This document shows positions 23,264 to 33,839 of a stretch of 64,000 bases of DNA, one piece after another. A model generated the notes under the pieces. The model worked only from the letters and a program-made list of their open reading frames with translations. It was not told the origin of the DNA and made no database searches. This DNA comes from Pocillopora verrucosa (taxonomy: Eukaryota; Cnidaria; Anthozoa; Scleractinia; Pocilloporidae). The position numbers and the translations under genes are program-made. Within the stretch, counting starts at the first letter, position 1. Each line of letters starts with the position of its first letter. Location of the stretch: the NCBI RefSeq assembly GCF_036669915.1, contig NC_089323.1, forward strand, positions 14,742,840 through 14,806,839, given 5' to 3'.

Positions 23264-25700
23264 GTGTAATCAGTGCCTAGAAACCAAGTTTCACTCGCGT
23301 GCTCTTTTTCGCTTGTTTAAGCACAGGCAGACCACAAAAGGAGACTTCCTTTCTTCTCTTAACAATCTCCGGCCAAGGGTAATTTCGTAAAAAGTGGCTT
23401 CAAATGGCCTTTGAAGTTGAAAAATACCACAAATGCGTCGATTAACATTTCATTTAACTTTATGGAGATATTTAGACCGAGATTTAATATAGATATACAA
23501 TTTTCAGAGCTTTTTTTTATAACCATCAAAGATTCTGTTCCTCTCATGTCATCACTTATTAACCGCAAACACATGGTGTGGTCTGCCTGTGGTTTAAGAG
23601 ACATATTATAAACAGGGGGTCTCGTTGCCGAACATGATTGGAGACAGCCGGTACAGGCGTTTCTCATTCTGATATTTGTGGCTTGACATTCCTCATCGTC
23701 GTATTTAGCTTAATCATGTGCAAAGGAAGTTTGAAATAGTATTAAATAAACACGGTCTATTTCCTATAAATACAACAAATTTCAAAATAGAAGCATAAAG
23801 TGACCGCCTAAGAAATGTTTTGGGGCACAAAAAAAGCCAATGTCCGCGTTCTTTAACGAGAATTTTTCACTAAATACAGGTCCATGGTTTCTTTAGAAAA
23901 GGCGGACTAAAATAGTGACTGTGATGGCTTTACACGTGGTATCGCTAAATCATTTCAAGGTCAAGTGCTCCTCAACCGTTCTCCTCTCCTGATCTGTAAC
24001 ATTCCCTGAGTTTGAAATCTTGAGTATGCCTCAGAGAGCGTAAAAACAAAACCTGTTTAAGCCAGTATGAATGATCTTTACAGCAGAAAAATTGTAACTT
24101 GGACCCCTCTTTTAGTGACGTCCATCAATACCATTGCGTTTTCTAAAATAAAACGCGTAATTAAACGCCTCTGCACTCATTATGCAGATATCAGTTCTAA
24201 AAACAACTCAACAGGCTGACGATAAGGGAAGCGCTTTCAAAAGTCTTTTGAAAACGCATCGTTTTCAAAACGCTTCGTTTACAATGTGCACTGGTAAAAC
24301 GGGGGTTTTGTAAACTTTCTCGGGGACCCGTGGTTCTAAAACAATTTATTGATAATAACGGACGGTGTGGTCCCCGGCGAGGCTAAGTTTGAAAAGGAGG
24401 TAGGGTTTCAACGGTCGTGTGTCAAGGTTGATGTGGTCGCGGGCTGTTAGAAACCTCTAAACTGGAAATTTTTTAAGCAAACCGCGGCTTAGCGTCGGTT
24501 GCACGGGGAAGATTGAGTTTGTAGTGAATTGAAATGAAACTACAGTAAGTGTGCTTGGATTCTGTGTTGGATTTGTGGCCGCCCTGTCATTTTGAGCTTG
24601 GATTTTTCGCTTCTCGAATCAGGCGTTCGGAAATGGAGTGTTCAGCCTTGGGCTTTTCTTATGTACGTTGAAAACCTCGAAATGAACAACTAGCTCAAAT
24701 GGGCTCTTTTCATCAAAGTAAGCGGTCAGATAACAAGCAATACGCTGTGGAAGCGAGGTGAGGTTTTTTTTTTTGAGAATTTGACGTATATTTTTTATTC
24801 CTGAGGGCGGTCGTAGATATGCTCATACAAACTCTTATAATTCCGCCATGACCGTTATTGCGTAAGATGATCATCTCACAGCTGGAGCTTGGGCCGCCTG
24901 TGGTTTTATGACGATTTTTTAATGTGGACGATAGGCAGAATTGCATTAAAAATGCGGATTTGATAAAAAGAAGAACGCACTAATGTGGATAGCTGAAAAT
25001 AGTGTGAAAACGCTCATATGGGTGAAAACATTTAGCTGAGTTTTCGCAAGGACAAAAATAAATGTTTTCGAAGACAAATCACTGTGGCCGGCGCCTTAGT
25101 TCATTTCAAGAATTTTAAAACCATTTAGTGTGGGGAATTTCCTTCCGAGTCCTTCCGGTAATTAACGCATCTAATGGCCGTACCTAAGCTTGACAAACGG
25201 AGCCAAGTTGACATTTTTCAGGAGGTGTTAGGCTGCGTTACACCCTTCCATTTACCTCTTTTCACGAGTTTTTGGTGTTACGTTTGAGGCAAGCATGTTC
25301 TTCAAAGTAAATTTTCACGATTCTGGTCTTTCTTTAGAAAACTGTTCTGATAAGCAAAGTGCGAGTTTGCCCGAAATCTTGCTTTACTTTTAAGTTCCGA
25401 CTTATATCGCCTTCCATAAACGCCTACGGTGTCCCGACTAAGCCAAAGAAAGTATGAAATGGAACGGACTTTCGAACAAAGGAACGGACAAACGGACAAA
25501 TTCTTTTCTGGAAGTAATGATGGCTAAGAAGCAAAAAGACATCGCCAGCATGTTGTTTTTTGGCAGAACTGTTGGTAAGAAAATTGATGTCAACAGAATG
25601 TTAACAGAGTGTATTAGAGGTTTGAATTAGACGTATAAGTTAACGCAACAACTAATCAAAATCCCTGTTCCCACACGCTTAAGGAAAAGCGCACGTGTTT
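23264..25700. repeat. Dispersed repeat, copy B
   Basis: Same orientation as copy A at 1-1999. It differs by a short extra piece near 23470-23490, by lacking the 690-775 block of A, and by carrying about 580 bp (24325-24905) where A has about 45 bp. That insert has no coding signal I can recognise. The flanks beyond 25700 do not match those of copy A. Confidence 0.85.
24325..24905. repeat. Copy-specific insert in dispersed repeat B
   Basis: Present only in copy B, between ttgtaaactttctcg and ggttttatgacg. It opens ggggacccgtgg. No clear terminal inverted repeat or target duplication was found. It may equally be ancestral sequence deleted from copy A. Confidence 0.5.
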
Positions 25701-28137
25701 TTCCACGAAAGAATGGTTTTTCTCTCGACTACCAGCGACTTCAATCAATAATCAGCCGTGTAAAGATTGCACACTTTTAAGTCATGAGCCAATTTTGCTC
25801 GTAATTTAGAGGAAAGGTAAGATATCTTTTAAGTAAAAGATGACTACATTCAACAGAAAGTAAATATACAGATCCATTAATTCGTTGACCCCCATTACAG
25901 GAAGGTTTCACCCCTGACGTCCAAGGAAAAATGGCGTAGTTCAAGATGGCGAATGTCTAGAACTTGGAGGAGCTTTTAAAAGGTGAAAACCGTTTTTCGA
26001 GAAAAAACAAATCGCAGCCTTGTCATAAAGTGCGTGATATATTTACGAAACAGCTATGTGAATAGGAAATGAATGTTTTGTGGTTTGCATACGCTACAAA
26101 TTCAAGATTTAAATCTTGTCCCTAATGTGGCCAAAGGTTAGAATGATGATCAATGAAGTTGCTACGCAAACGGTGAAATTCAAAGGTGGAGGGTAGAAAT
26201 GAAGGGAGATAATAGGAAAAGGAGGAACGTCGAAAGAACGGAGTTATAACTTCACAAAGTTAGTGGAGAAATAACGTGACAAAGTATTCGACAGGAATTA
26301 AAAGAGGTTGTTGTTAACAAGCAAAGTTTAAAATTCACCAGTTTCCTTATTCTATTAGCATGATGGATGCTGATCGCCTTCATTTATTTATGTTCATTTT
26401 ATTTCATTTAACCACTACTATGTCATTTTACCAAATAAGGTCACGAGAACGCGCAAAATATACCACGGTATTGCATCGTAAAACAGGGCTAAATATAGAG
26501 AAACAAAATGACAGCACTCAACGAACAAAACTTTGTGTTTTTTTCCGTTTTCTAGACTTGACTTTTTAAAGACAAGAACTTTTAAGCACGACAAATTTTT
26601 TGTTGGTCACAGAGAACACTTTCATGGTTTCGTTCATGTGGCCTTCGTCTCTCGCGTACTCCTTATGTGATAGATACGACACACAAATAAGGCCGTATTT
26701 TGAATTTCAAAAATTAAAATCAACATAAGTGAAAAAAAGGAAACAAAAGTTGAATAATAAATCCCTTAGACAATGGTTTAATATATTAAACGTGCGGACA
26801 TTTTGCCGATCTCATTTATTTTTCCTCGCCCTTAGAAAATTATTACGCAACTCGCAAAATATCCGCTCGTATTTTATTTTAAACCATCGGATAAAGTGTA
26901 AGAGTCACTGAATACTTGATCATTAATCAAAATGGCAAATAGTTCGCGAGGAAGTTTTTGAAAGGTTTGTTATTCAGTTTGCGCAAAGGTAAATTAAATC
27001 TAAATCGAATGAATGTAGATAACAGACGTATAGACGGTAGAATGCTGGCACAAACATTATAATTCATATCTAATTTGGTAATTTAGTTTCTCCACAAATA
27101 TGCGACAAGCCGAAGACAGAAGAGTCATGAAAACTTTGGACCTTGATCGAAAAATAAAAAACTATCGGATTCTTATTTCACATTGTGGCAAACGAAAAAA
27201 CTTAGCTTGCCCTGTGTTTTAGTCGTGTCTTCCATTAGCTCTCTCTGTGGCAAGTATCTTTCCCAATTTGCGACGGAGAATAGAAACTGAACGAAACCGT
27301 AAATTTACATAGCTGGATCGAAGAATGTCGTGAAATTACTTAATCAATTACCATTTTTACTTTCCCCCTCTGGTATTTAACGAAAAGGGCTGAGAAAGAT
27401 TGAGGAAAATATTCAATTGTCTTCGCAGTGCTTCTGATTGATGCCTCACACAAACACTGATTTGTTTAGTATCGAGAGACAAGCAACGTAGGAATGAGAA
27501 ACTAGTCATATTCTGCTTCGGCAATCTGTTTTCGAACAAGACCGTGAATTTTTTACCAAGCGCCTTTGCAGGCCAGCAAGCCAAGGCTGAATAAAAAAAA
27601 TTATCGCTCACATTGATCGCAAATATCAGGGTTAACAGGATCAATGACAGCCCGCCAGCGGGATAGAAAAATAATTAACTAGCACGCTTTTGCAGGCCAT
27701 ACGAATTTCCGTCGCGTGATTAGTACATTCTAGATAAGCGCCAGCTGCATTATAATAATTGGATTATCCAATTGCTTTTGTTATTTTATGCTTTCCCTCA
27801 CTTGTTGTGAGGTCCTTTTAGATGAAAATGTTACCGAGGTGGATGAGAAAGAAAATGTAATCGTCGTTCTCTGAATTATACGTGATCCTAAAATTTGATC
27901 CAGAGTGCAACGGAGTCTGCGTTAAATAACTTTAGAGCCCCCAATCAGTCAGGGCTACCCACAGACAACAAGGAGTTTATTCATCAGCTGCCTCGGCCGT
28001 TTAATGAGATTTGGTTTGAATAGAAATAACAATACTTGACAGCAAGTATTATCCTCATTTCTTAATATAGAAAAATATTGTGGGAAAGCTCGGTGCGATG
28101 AGAGCAATTCCTGTTGCATAACCGGCTTAATTTTTTT
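25701..28137. other. Intergenic, no gene seen
   Basis: Short open frames only, with no domain or splice pattern. A gatggcg word lies near 25945. A perfect 17-bp palindrome with homeodomain-like GGATTA/TAATCC half-sites is at 27757-27773. Confidence 0.4.
27757..27773. promoter_or_regulatory. Palindrome with K50 homeodomain-like half-sites
   Basis: Two 8-bp arms (AATTGGAT / ATCCAATT) around one T. GGATTA is the core of Otx/Pitx-type sites and the outer ATTG resembles CCAAT or homeodomain words. It lies about 0.7 kb upstream of the sFRP-like gene. Function is a guess. Confidence 0.2.
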
Positions 28138-28352
28138 CTTTGAACCCTTAACTCCCATGAGTGACCAAGACAGAATTTCTCCCTACAGTGTTAATACAAT
28201 ATCAAGCAGACAAGTCATGAGAATAAAGAAAAATATCAATTAGAGGATTATCAGTTGATCGAATACCCAGTTCTCTAAACTTACAACATAAGAATTGTGT
28301 GGCAGACAGAAAGGAGAATTACTGATGAGATCTTGGGAGTAGAGGGCTCAAC
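28138..28352. repeat. MITE-like element, family 1, copy 1
   Basis: Ends are acccttaactcccatgag and gatcttgggagtagagggct, an imperfect inverted pair. The interior matches 55535-55745 in reverse (for example agacagaaaggagaattact). No coding capacity. Confidence 0.75.
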
Positions 28353-28392
28353 ATTACCCTGGTACACCTAAGATAATTTTTTTTGGCACACA

Positions 28393-28400
28393 TATATAAG
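28393..28400 (+). promoter_or_regulatory. TATA box of the sFRP-like gene
   Basis: TATATAAG lies 62 bp before the ATG, which would put transcription start near 28423. It begins only about 40 bp after the MITE-like element. Confidence 0.5.
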
Positions 28401-28454
28401 TATCTTAAGGACTGCAAGTCAAAGTGCGCCGGCTCCTCAGTTGCAGTTAACAAG

Positions 28455-30852
28455 ATGTCTTGGGTCTGGATTTTGACAATAATACCTATAACTTTTCAAA
28501 CCGCACATGAATTTCGGGTTAAACTTCCTAGAAGATGCGAGGAAATCTCAGTTCCCTTGTGCGTCCGTGTTTTACCATACAATTTCACCCGCTTCCCAAA
28601 TTTTGTTGGCCATCGCAGCCAAGTGTTGGCTAGACGATCCATAGACTACTACAGCTCGACGTTTGTTGAAGACGCGAATTGTGCCAAGCATGCCGCCTTT
28701 TTCCTCTGTTCCTTCTACCTGCCCATTTGCTTGCCAGGAATTGAAGAGGGCGTCATTAAACCATGCCGATTTTTGTGTGAGAAAATCAAGAAGGGCTGTC
28801 CCGCGATTAGGAAGCAGTGGCCAAGTTTTCTGAGGTGTGAAGAGCTCCCCAAGTTCTCCGATGGAGTGTGTGTTCAACCCATGTCGTTTGTTCCCGCTCA
28901 TCAGCCCGCAAGTAAGTCGCTATGTACTCGTTGAGCAGCAAAATCTGTAAATATCGAGCCAATTATGGTAATCTGTCGAAAAATCGATTACTTTTAATTT
29001 TTTTTGGGAAATAGTGATAAGATAGTGAAGATTGCAGTTCGTCTCTTTGTGTATCTTTAAGTCTCTTTATTTGATTTATCTTTGAGTGAACCAAGTTCAT
29101 ATTCTCCGTTTGGTTTTCTATCGTAGGATCCAAAATTGAATCCTAAAGGTTACTACTCTGAACTCACCTCGTGTTCCGAAACTAAACCTTCAGCGGACTT
29201 TGGACACATTATATGGACAACAAAACTCTTCCTTTTTCACGAGGTCCTAATTGGCAACAACATTATCAACAACTCCAAATAGTATCAATCCTTCCTGGTG
29301 AATTTTTTAACATTGACCTAAAACATACCTTTGGAATGGTCCGTGGTTTCTTTTCTCTGCTGCTAGAGAAAGGCAACAATTCCAAATTTGTCAGAGAACG
29401 ATCAGACACATGTAAACATTATCGCGATCTTCTAATCAAATGGTAGATTACCACCAATTGAGACTTGTAAGAGGAAAATTAGAACGATTATTATCTTAAG
29501 TTGTTGTCAAGATTTTGATGCATTGAGACATGAGAAGGAACTAATTATGAGGGAAATCGGTCAAATGATTTTCATGGAAGGTTATTACTATCATTATATC
29601 AATGTCACTATATCACTGCAACTATTTACTTGCATTTCCTTCGTCATTGACATTATCAACATCATTCTGACTAATGTCATTAAAACTTTTTCATCCATTA
29701 AACGATGTTAGGTGATGTAAAGGATGACTCCTGTGGAATGGAGCTTCCAGTTGATTACCAGCATTACGCCAGCAAACATTTCGATTATGGTAAGGAGGTT
29801 TATATATCTGCAATTACTTTATTACATGGCCTGTGGCACAAAGGTACGCGAGCGAGCGAGATGGCCTCATTTTTCACGATCGAGATGGTGCTATTTGATC
29901 GGTGAGGCTAGAATGTGCTGGTAAACGGCTGAAATAACTCGATACGCGATAATTTTGTTACAGGACAAGAGTTTTCAAGTGGTTTTACAACAACAGAGTC
30001 ACAAAAACATGCCTTGACACTCAAATAAAGAAAAGCACTCCAAGTTTCGAAAAAAACAACCGGCGATTCTTTAATTTAATTTTTTGTCATATTTTGAATT
30101 CTTTTCTGACCATTCTCAACTACTGTAGCCAGACAATAGCTTCGTTTTCTCTTCCTCTCTCTTTCTTACTCTTTTTTCTCACTTACACCCAAAAGGATGC
30201 ATTACTGGTCAGTAATTTCATATCGTGACTGGCGATAGAGATCGCATATATATTAATTGCACTCGATCCCGAATTAGTATAATCGTTCCGCCTATGCTAT
30301 CAATTCGCCCGCAAATTTAAAGTATCCCTTAAAGTATCCACAAATAAAGGGGGTATGTTTGTAAAGAAACTGTAGTGCTGCGTCGGCGAGGGATATAACA
30401 AGATAATTTTGTTATCAACTGAGTTGATGAGTTGATATGAATCGCCATCTTAAAGAGTTGTGAAGCTAGTTTTTCAAATGATAGTCCTTCGACAAAGCGA
30501 ATGACACGTTCTTACACTACGTTTATCTATCCTTTCAGTTATTAAGTTCAGAGTGATTCTGTTGGAGGGAGTTGGAAATAAAGGAACGATAATCCACGGA
30601 AAAGTTGCCAGAGTATTCAAGCAAGGAAACAAATTAATTCACACCGGCCGCATAAAGATCTGGAGCAGTACTAAAAAGCTTTGCCCCTCTATTAAAGCGA
30701 GAAGAACGTTTCTGATCTGCAGCTATGAAAGCGCGTCAAGGAAAAAACTTGTGCTGTCATCGTCAAGTGTAGTGTTGACGTGGAACGCACAGGCTCTCAA
30801 ACAGATCAGAAAGTGGCTGCGATATGAAAGAAGAATGAAGCTGACGGAGTAA
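28455..30852 (+). CDS. Secreted frizzled-related-like protein (CRD + NTR), 256 aa
   Basis: Exon 1 is 28455-28911 (donor GTAAGT), exon 2 is 30539-30852 (acceptor TTTCAG); the phases join and give 256 aa. Residues 1-18 are a signal peptide (WVWILTIIPITFQTA). Residues 28-139 hold a frizzled cysteine-rich domain with all ten cysteines (C28, C36, C76, C85, C91, C104, C108, C115, C128, C139) and the PYNFTRFPNFVGH motif. Exon 2 is a netrin-like domain with a LCPSI, FLICSYES and VLTWNAQALKQIRKW pattern as in sFRPs. The family binds Wnt or Frizzled outside the cell and tunes signalling. This protein is short: the linker and first NTR cysteine usual in sFRPs are missing, unless a small exon hides in the intron. 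The first ATG giving a signal peptide was chosen. Confidence 0.85.
28912..30538 (+). other. Intron of the sFRP-like gene
   Basis: Phase 1 intron of 1.6 kb. No further exon recognised. Its 3' end holds a Penelope-type LTR relic that stops just before the splice acceptor. Confidence 0.6.
30337..30505 (-). repeat. Penelope-type LTR relic next to sFRP-like exon 2
   Basis: It shares ataaagggggta, ctgcgtcggcgag, ttatcaactgagttga, gccatcttaaagagtt and gtccttcgacaaagcgaa with the palindrome at 31876-32090. The hammerhead-like core is not intact. The acceptor at 30537-30538 follows about 30 bp later. Confidence 0.55.
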
Positions 30853-31875
30853 GCTTATACATTGAAATGATGACGATGATGCAGAAGGTATAGTTTTGTG
30901 ATTTTAATTTATCTTCCCGGTGAAGCGAATGCAGCTTTCACTAAGTGAAAGCTGTTGACTTCAAGTTTCTTTATCGCCACTGTTTCAAAACGCTTAAAGC
31001 TGGAAAAAGAGATACTACTTAAGAGTGCCTATGGGTCTCTCCTCGACATGTTAACACTTGGTTCCGAAAAAAGGTCAGACATTGTTCATAATTCTTATTC
31101 CTCTTTGATCTCATTTGGATCAGTTTCGGCTGATCTCAGCCTGCTTTTCAGCAACTATGAGTCGCATACGAAGTGAGTAAATCACGCTGAGAGGATTACT
31201 CGGTAAACTTTACATGAATTCAATCCGCCATTTCCGGATTAACTTTAGCTTTTTTTTCAAAACGAAGCCTGGTGCTCAACCATTCGTAAGAAAATCAATC
31301 TAATTTGCATATGAATAAAAAACATATTTTCATATGAAACTAGCACCAGGACTCGCTTTGAGAAAGAGGCCAGAGGTAATTCAGAAATGGGAAATTACCC
31401 TAATCCTTCATTTTGTATCTTTCATGTTTTGCAGCACGGTGCGGTTAACCTCAGAAAGCTTTGGAATGTTTAGAGAAGTCTGCATTAATTCAAAATCAAA
31501 ACACGTTCTAATATAAGAATAACATGATACGACAACGTTCCGGTCACTCGATATACATATCAGTCTTGCAAGTTTGTTAAAAAACGCGATTTTGAACAAG
31601 ACAGCGTTTTTGCAATCTGATCCCAGAGTCAAAGTAGTAAGTTTAACGACAAAGCAGAATTTTTGACACTTAGTAAACTCCACTTCTGTAGTCGATTTGA
31701 ACAAGAGAGGACGAAGCTCTTTTGATGTCTAGCAGAAGATGCAAAGATTAATAGAAATGACTAGAAAAGTTAACTCGATTAGTTGAAGCATTTTAAACAA
31801 GAAAGTGGAAAGTATTTTTTCAATACAATAAATGAGAGCAAATTTCAATTGAGTGTCTAAAGTAAATCGGAATTG
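30853..31875. other. 3' flank of the sFRP-like gene
   Basis: No exon seen. An AATAAA near 31314 could be the poly(A) signal, about 460 nt after the stop. Confidence 0.35.
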
Positions 31876-32090
31876 AATAAAGGGGGTAAGTTTCTAAATA
31901 GACTATGGTACTGCGTCGGCGAGAGTATTATCAACTGAGTTAATAACGTAAATTGGCCACCATAAAGAGTTTAAAAGCTGGCGTTTCGAGCGTTAGCCTT
32001 TCGTCACGGCGAATGTTAGCTTTAAAACTCTTTATAATGGCCAATTTACGTTATCAACTCAGTTGATAATACTAAATACTCTCTAATCCG
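31876..32090 (-). repeat. Penelope-type LTR palindrome with hammerhead-like loop
   Basis: Arms at 31926-31979 and 32018-32071 are near-perfect inverted repeats of 54 bp around a 38-nt loop (31980-32017). Read on the minus strand, the loop contains gtgacgaaagg...gctcgaaacgcc. This resembles the hammerhead core CTGATGA-helix-GAAA-CGTC with several changes. Flanks share the ataaagggggta start of the copy at 30337. Confidence 0.7.
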
Positions 32091-32139
32091 GAATCGGTTT
32101 AGTTTTACTGTATTTCGTTATGAGATTGGTCCTGAAAAC

Positions 32140-32225
32140 TATTGCCATTTTCTCAACCAATCAGATTCAAAACTAAAACCAAGCACGACTTGGCAAAACT
32201 AAAACCAAGCACGTGTTTTCCCACG
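32140..32225. repeat. CCAAT-rich dispersed repeat fragment
   Basis: accaatcagattcaaaacta followed by a duplicated actaaaaccaagcac word. A similar stretch occurs at 62860-62960. Confidence 0.45.
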
Positions 32226-33617
32226 CTTCTAGTAGCTTGCTTGTTCTTCGAGTTCCCGTTGTCTCCTGGTAATTTTCCTCGCTGTGATTGACTTCTGATT
32301 TATTTCTGAGTCATTTTAAAATACGTAAGACAATGAATATCACTTATCAGTATATTTTACATTTGAATTTGAAACGGTCCACGAATAGAATATCTTTGAA
32401 AAATGCCTAAACTATATCTTATACAATAAGTTATTTATTCAGTCGAATAAGCATTATGTAGCCGGTTAAACAACAGTTTCCATTTATGACCTGGAAGAGA
32501 GAGAAAAATTCTGATTAAAACCTATGTGGAATTCAGAATCTCAGCTGCAACTGAAATCTTAAAATTCAGTGAGATAACACAGCTTGCCTTTTCCTGTTTT
32601 TTTTTTTCTTGGAAAGCCTTAAACAAACAACTACTTAATTTTTACAATAAGATTATAACCCATGAACGGAAATACATCGCAAAAACTGCTAAAATTAAGT
32701 TTATTTTGTAATAGGAAATCGTTAAGAAATATTTTTTAAAAACATGTATTTAGACGATTTGACAAAGGTCATAATTAAATCCAAATTTAAAGACTGATAA
32801 GAATGCAATGTTTTTTAGTCTAATATGGCTGATAACATGCATTTCTGTTACTGACAATGTGATTTTACGCTGTAAAATGAAAGTTTCATCAAAGGCCTTG
32901 CCTTAGAAATCTTTATAATCTTGTGGGGAAGGAGGGGGTAATATTTGTAATTTTATACTTGAAGGGGGAGGGGGTAGAATTGGGAGGTGAGGTTGAAGCA
33001 ATAGTATTAATTATACCAATCTGCTGAGTTGACATATGGGTTATTTCAATTCCGGCTTTCTCTTTACGAAATGACACGTTAGTGAAGATGGGTTGAAGAA
33101 GGGAATTGTGAATCAGTTCTTAAAGGGAAAGCCCTGGAAATGAAGAGGGAGATCTTTAAATAAAAAAGATCCTAACCGCGATCTCTCTTTTGAATTATGG
33201 GTAATGCAAAACTAATTGCTGAATAAATGACAATATATAGAAGTTAATACTTACTAACAGAAGCCACAGGAAAATTTGCATTGTTTCATCATTACAAACG
33301 GCTTTACATCACAAGCATCCTCCAGTGCGATCTCATAGAAACAGTAGTATTTGTCTGAGCTATCTTCGCAAGGAAGAGACCTTAGACTTTCTGTGAGAGA
33401 GTAAGAAATTTTTCTTTTTAGAATAACAGTGTAAAAGCGGCGGAACCCAAATACTTAGAATTAAGGAAACTGAGCCATAACAATGTCAGGGAACGTTGTG
33501 CAAACCACAACGGTAACGGCAACAAGAACGCGACAAAATAGGAGATCGGCCGGTAACTACGGTAATTACATGCATAAAGCGATTACAAACTCTTGCATGC
33601 GTCCATTCGCGAAATTC
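32226..33617. other. No gene seen
   Basis: AT-rich. Short purine-rich tracts at 32920-33000. No supported exon. Confidence 0.4.
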
Positions 33618-33818
33618 TTACGAAAAGTACGACTGACTCAAATTCATTTCAAAATCGACGTCTTCCTCGGCGATGCTATCCTGTCCGCCTAAAAACCCGT
33701 TAGAAAAAGTGACAACGAGTACGGGAAGAAGAAAAAAGACGATAAAAGTTACAAGGACTAAAGAAGTGGGAAGGATTCCTAACATAGCAAACGTATTTCC
33801 TGACGAGCAAGGGTTCAT
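33618..33818 (-). CDS. Possible small single-pass membrane protein, 66 aa
   Basis: The frame starts MNPCSSGNTFAMLGI, has one strong hydrophobic segment (about residues 15-39, LPTSLVLVTFIVFFLLPVLV), then an acidic tail QDSIAEEDVDFEMN, and ends at a stop. A CCATATTGG/ATGGCGG element just upstream (33840-33850) resembles a YY1-type core promoter. The frame on the other strand overlaps it and looks accidental. No family recognised; it could be a genuine small protein, a first exon, or chance. Confidence 0.3.
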   Translation of the reverse strand: MNPCSSGNTFAMLGILPTSLVLVTFIVFFLLPVLVVTFSNGFLGGQDSIAEEDVDFEMNLSQSYFS

Positions 33819-33839
33819 TAATACGATCCAGTGAAGAGA

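Noticed and set aside
33483..33692. 69-codon plus-strand open frame
   Set aside because: Overlaps the minus-strand membrane-protein frame, has no domain and a random-looking composition.
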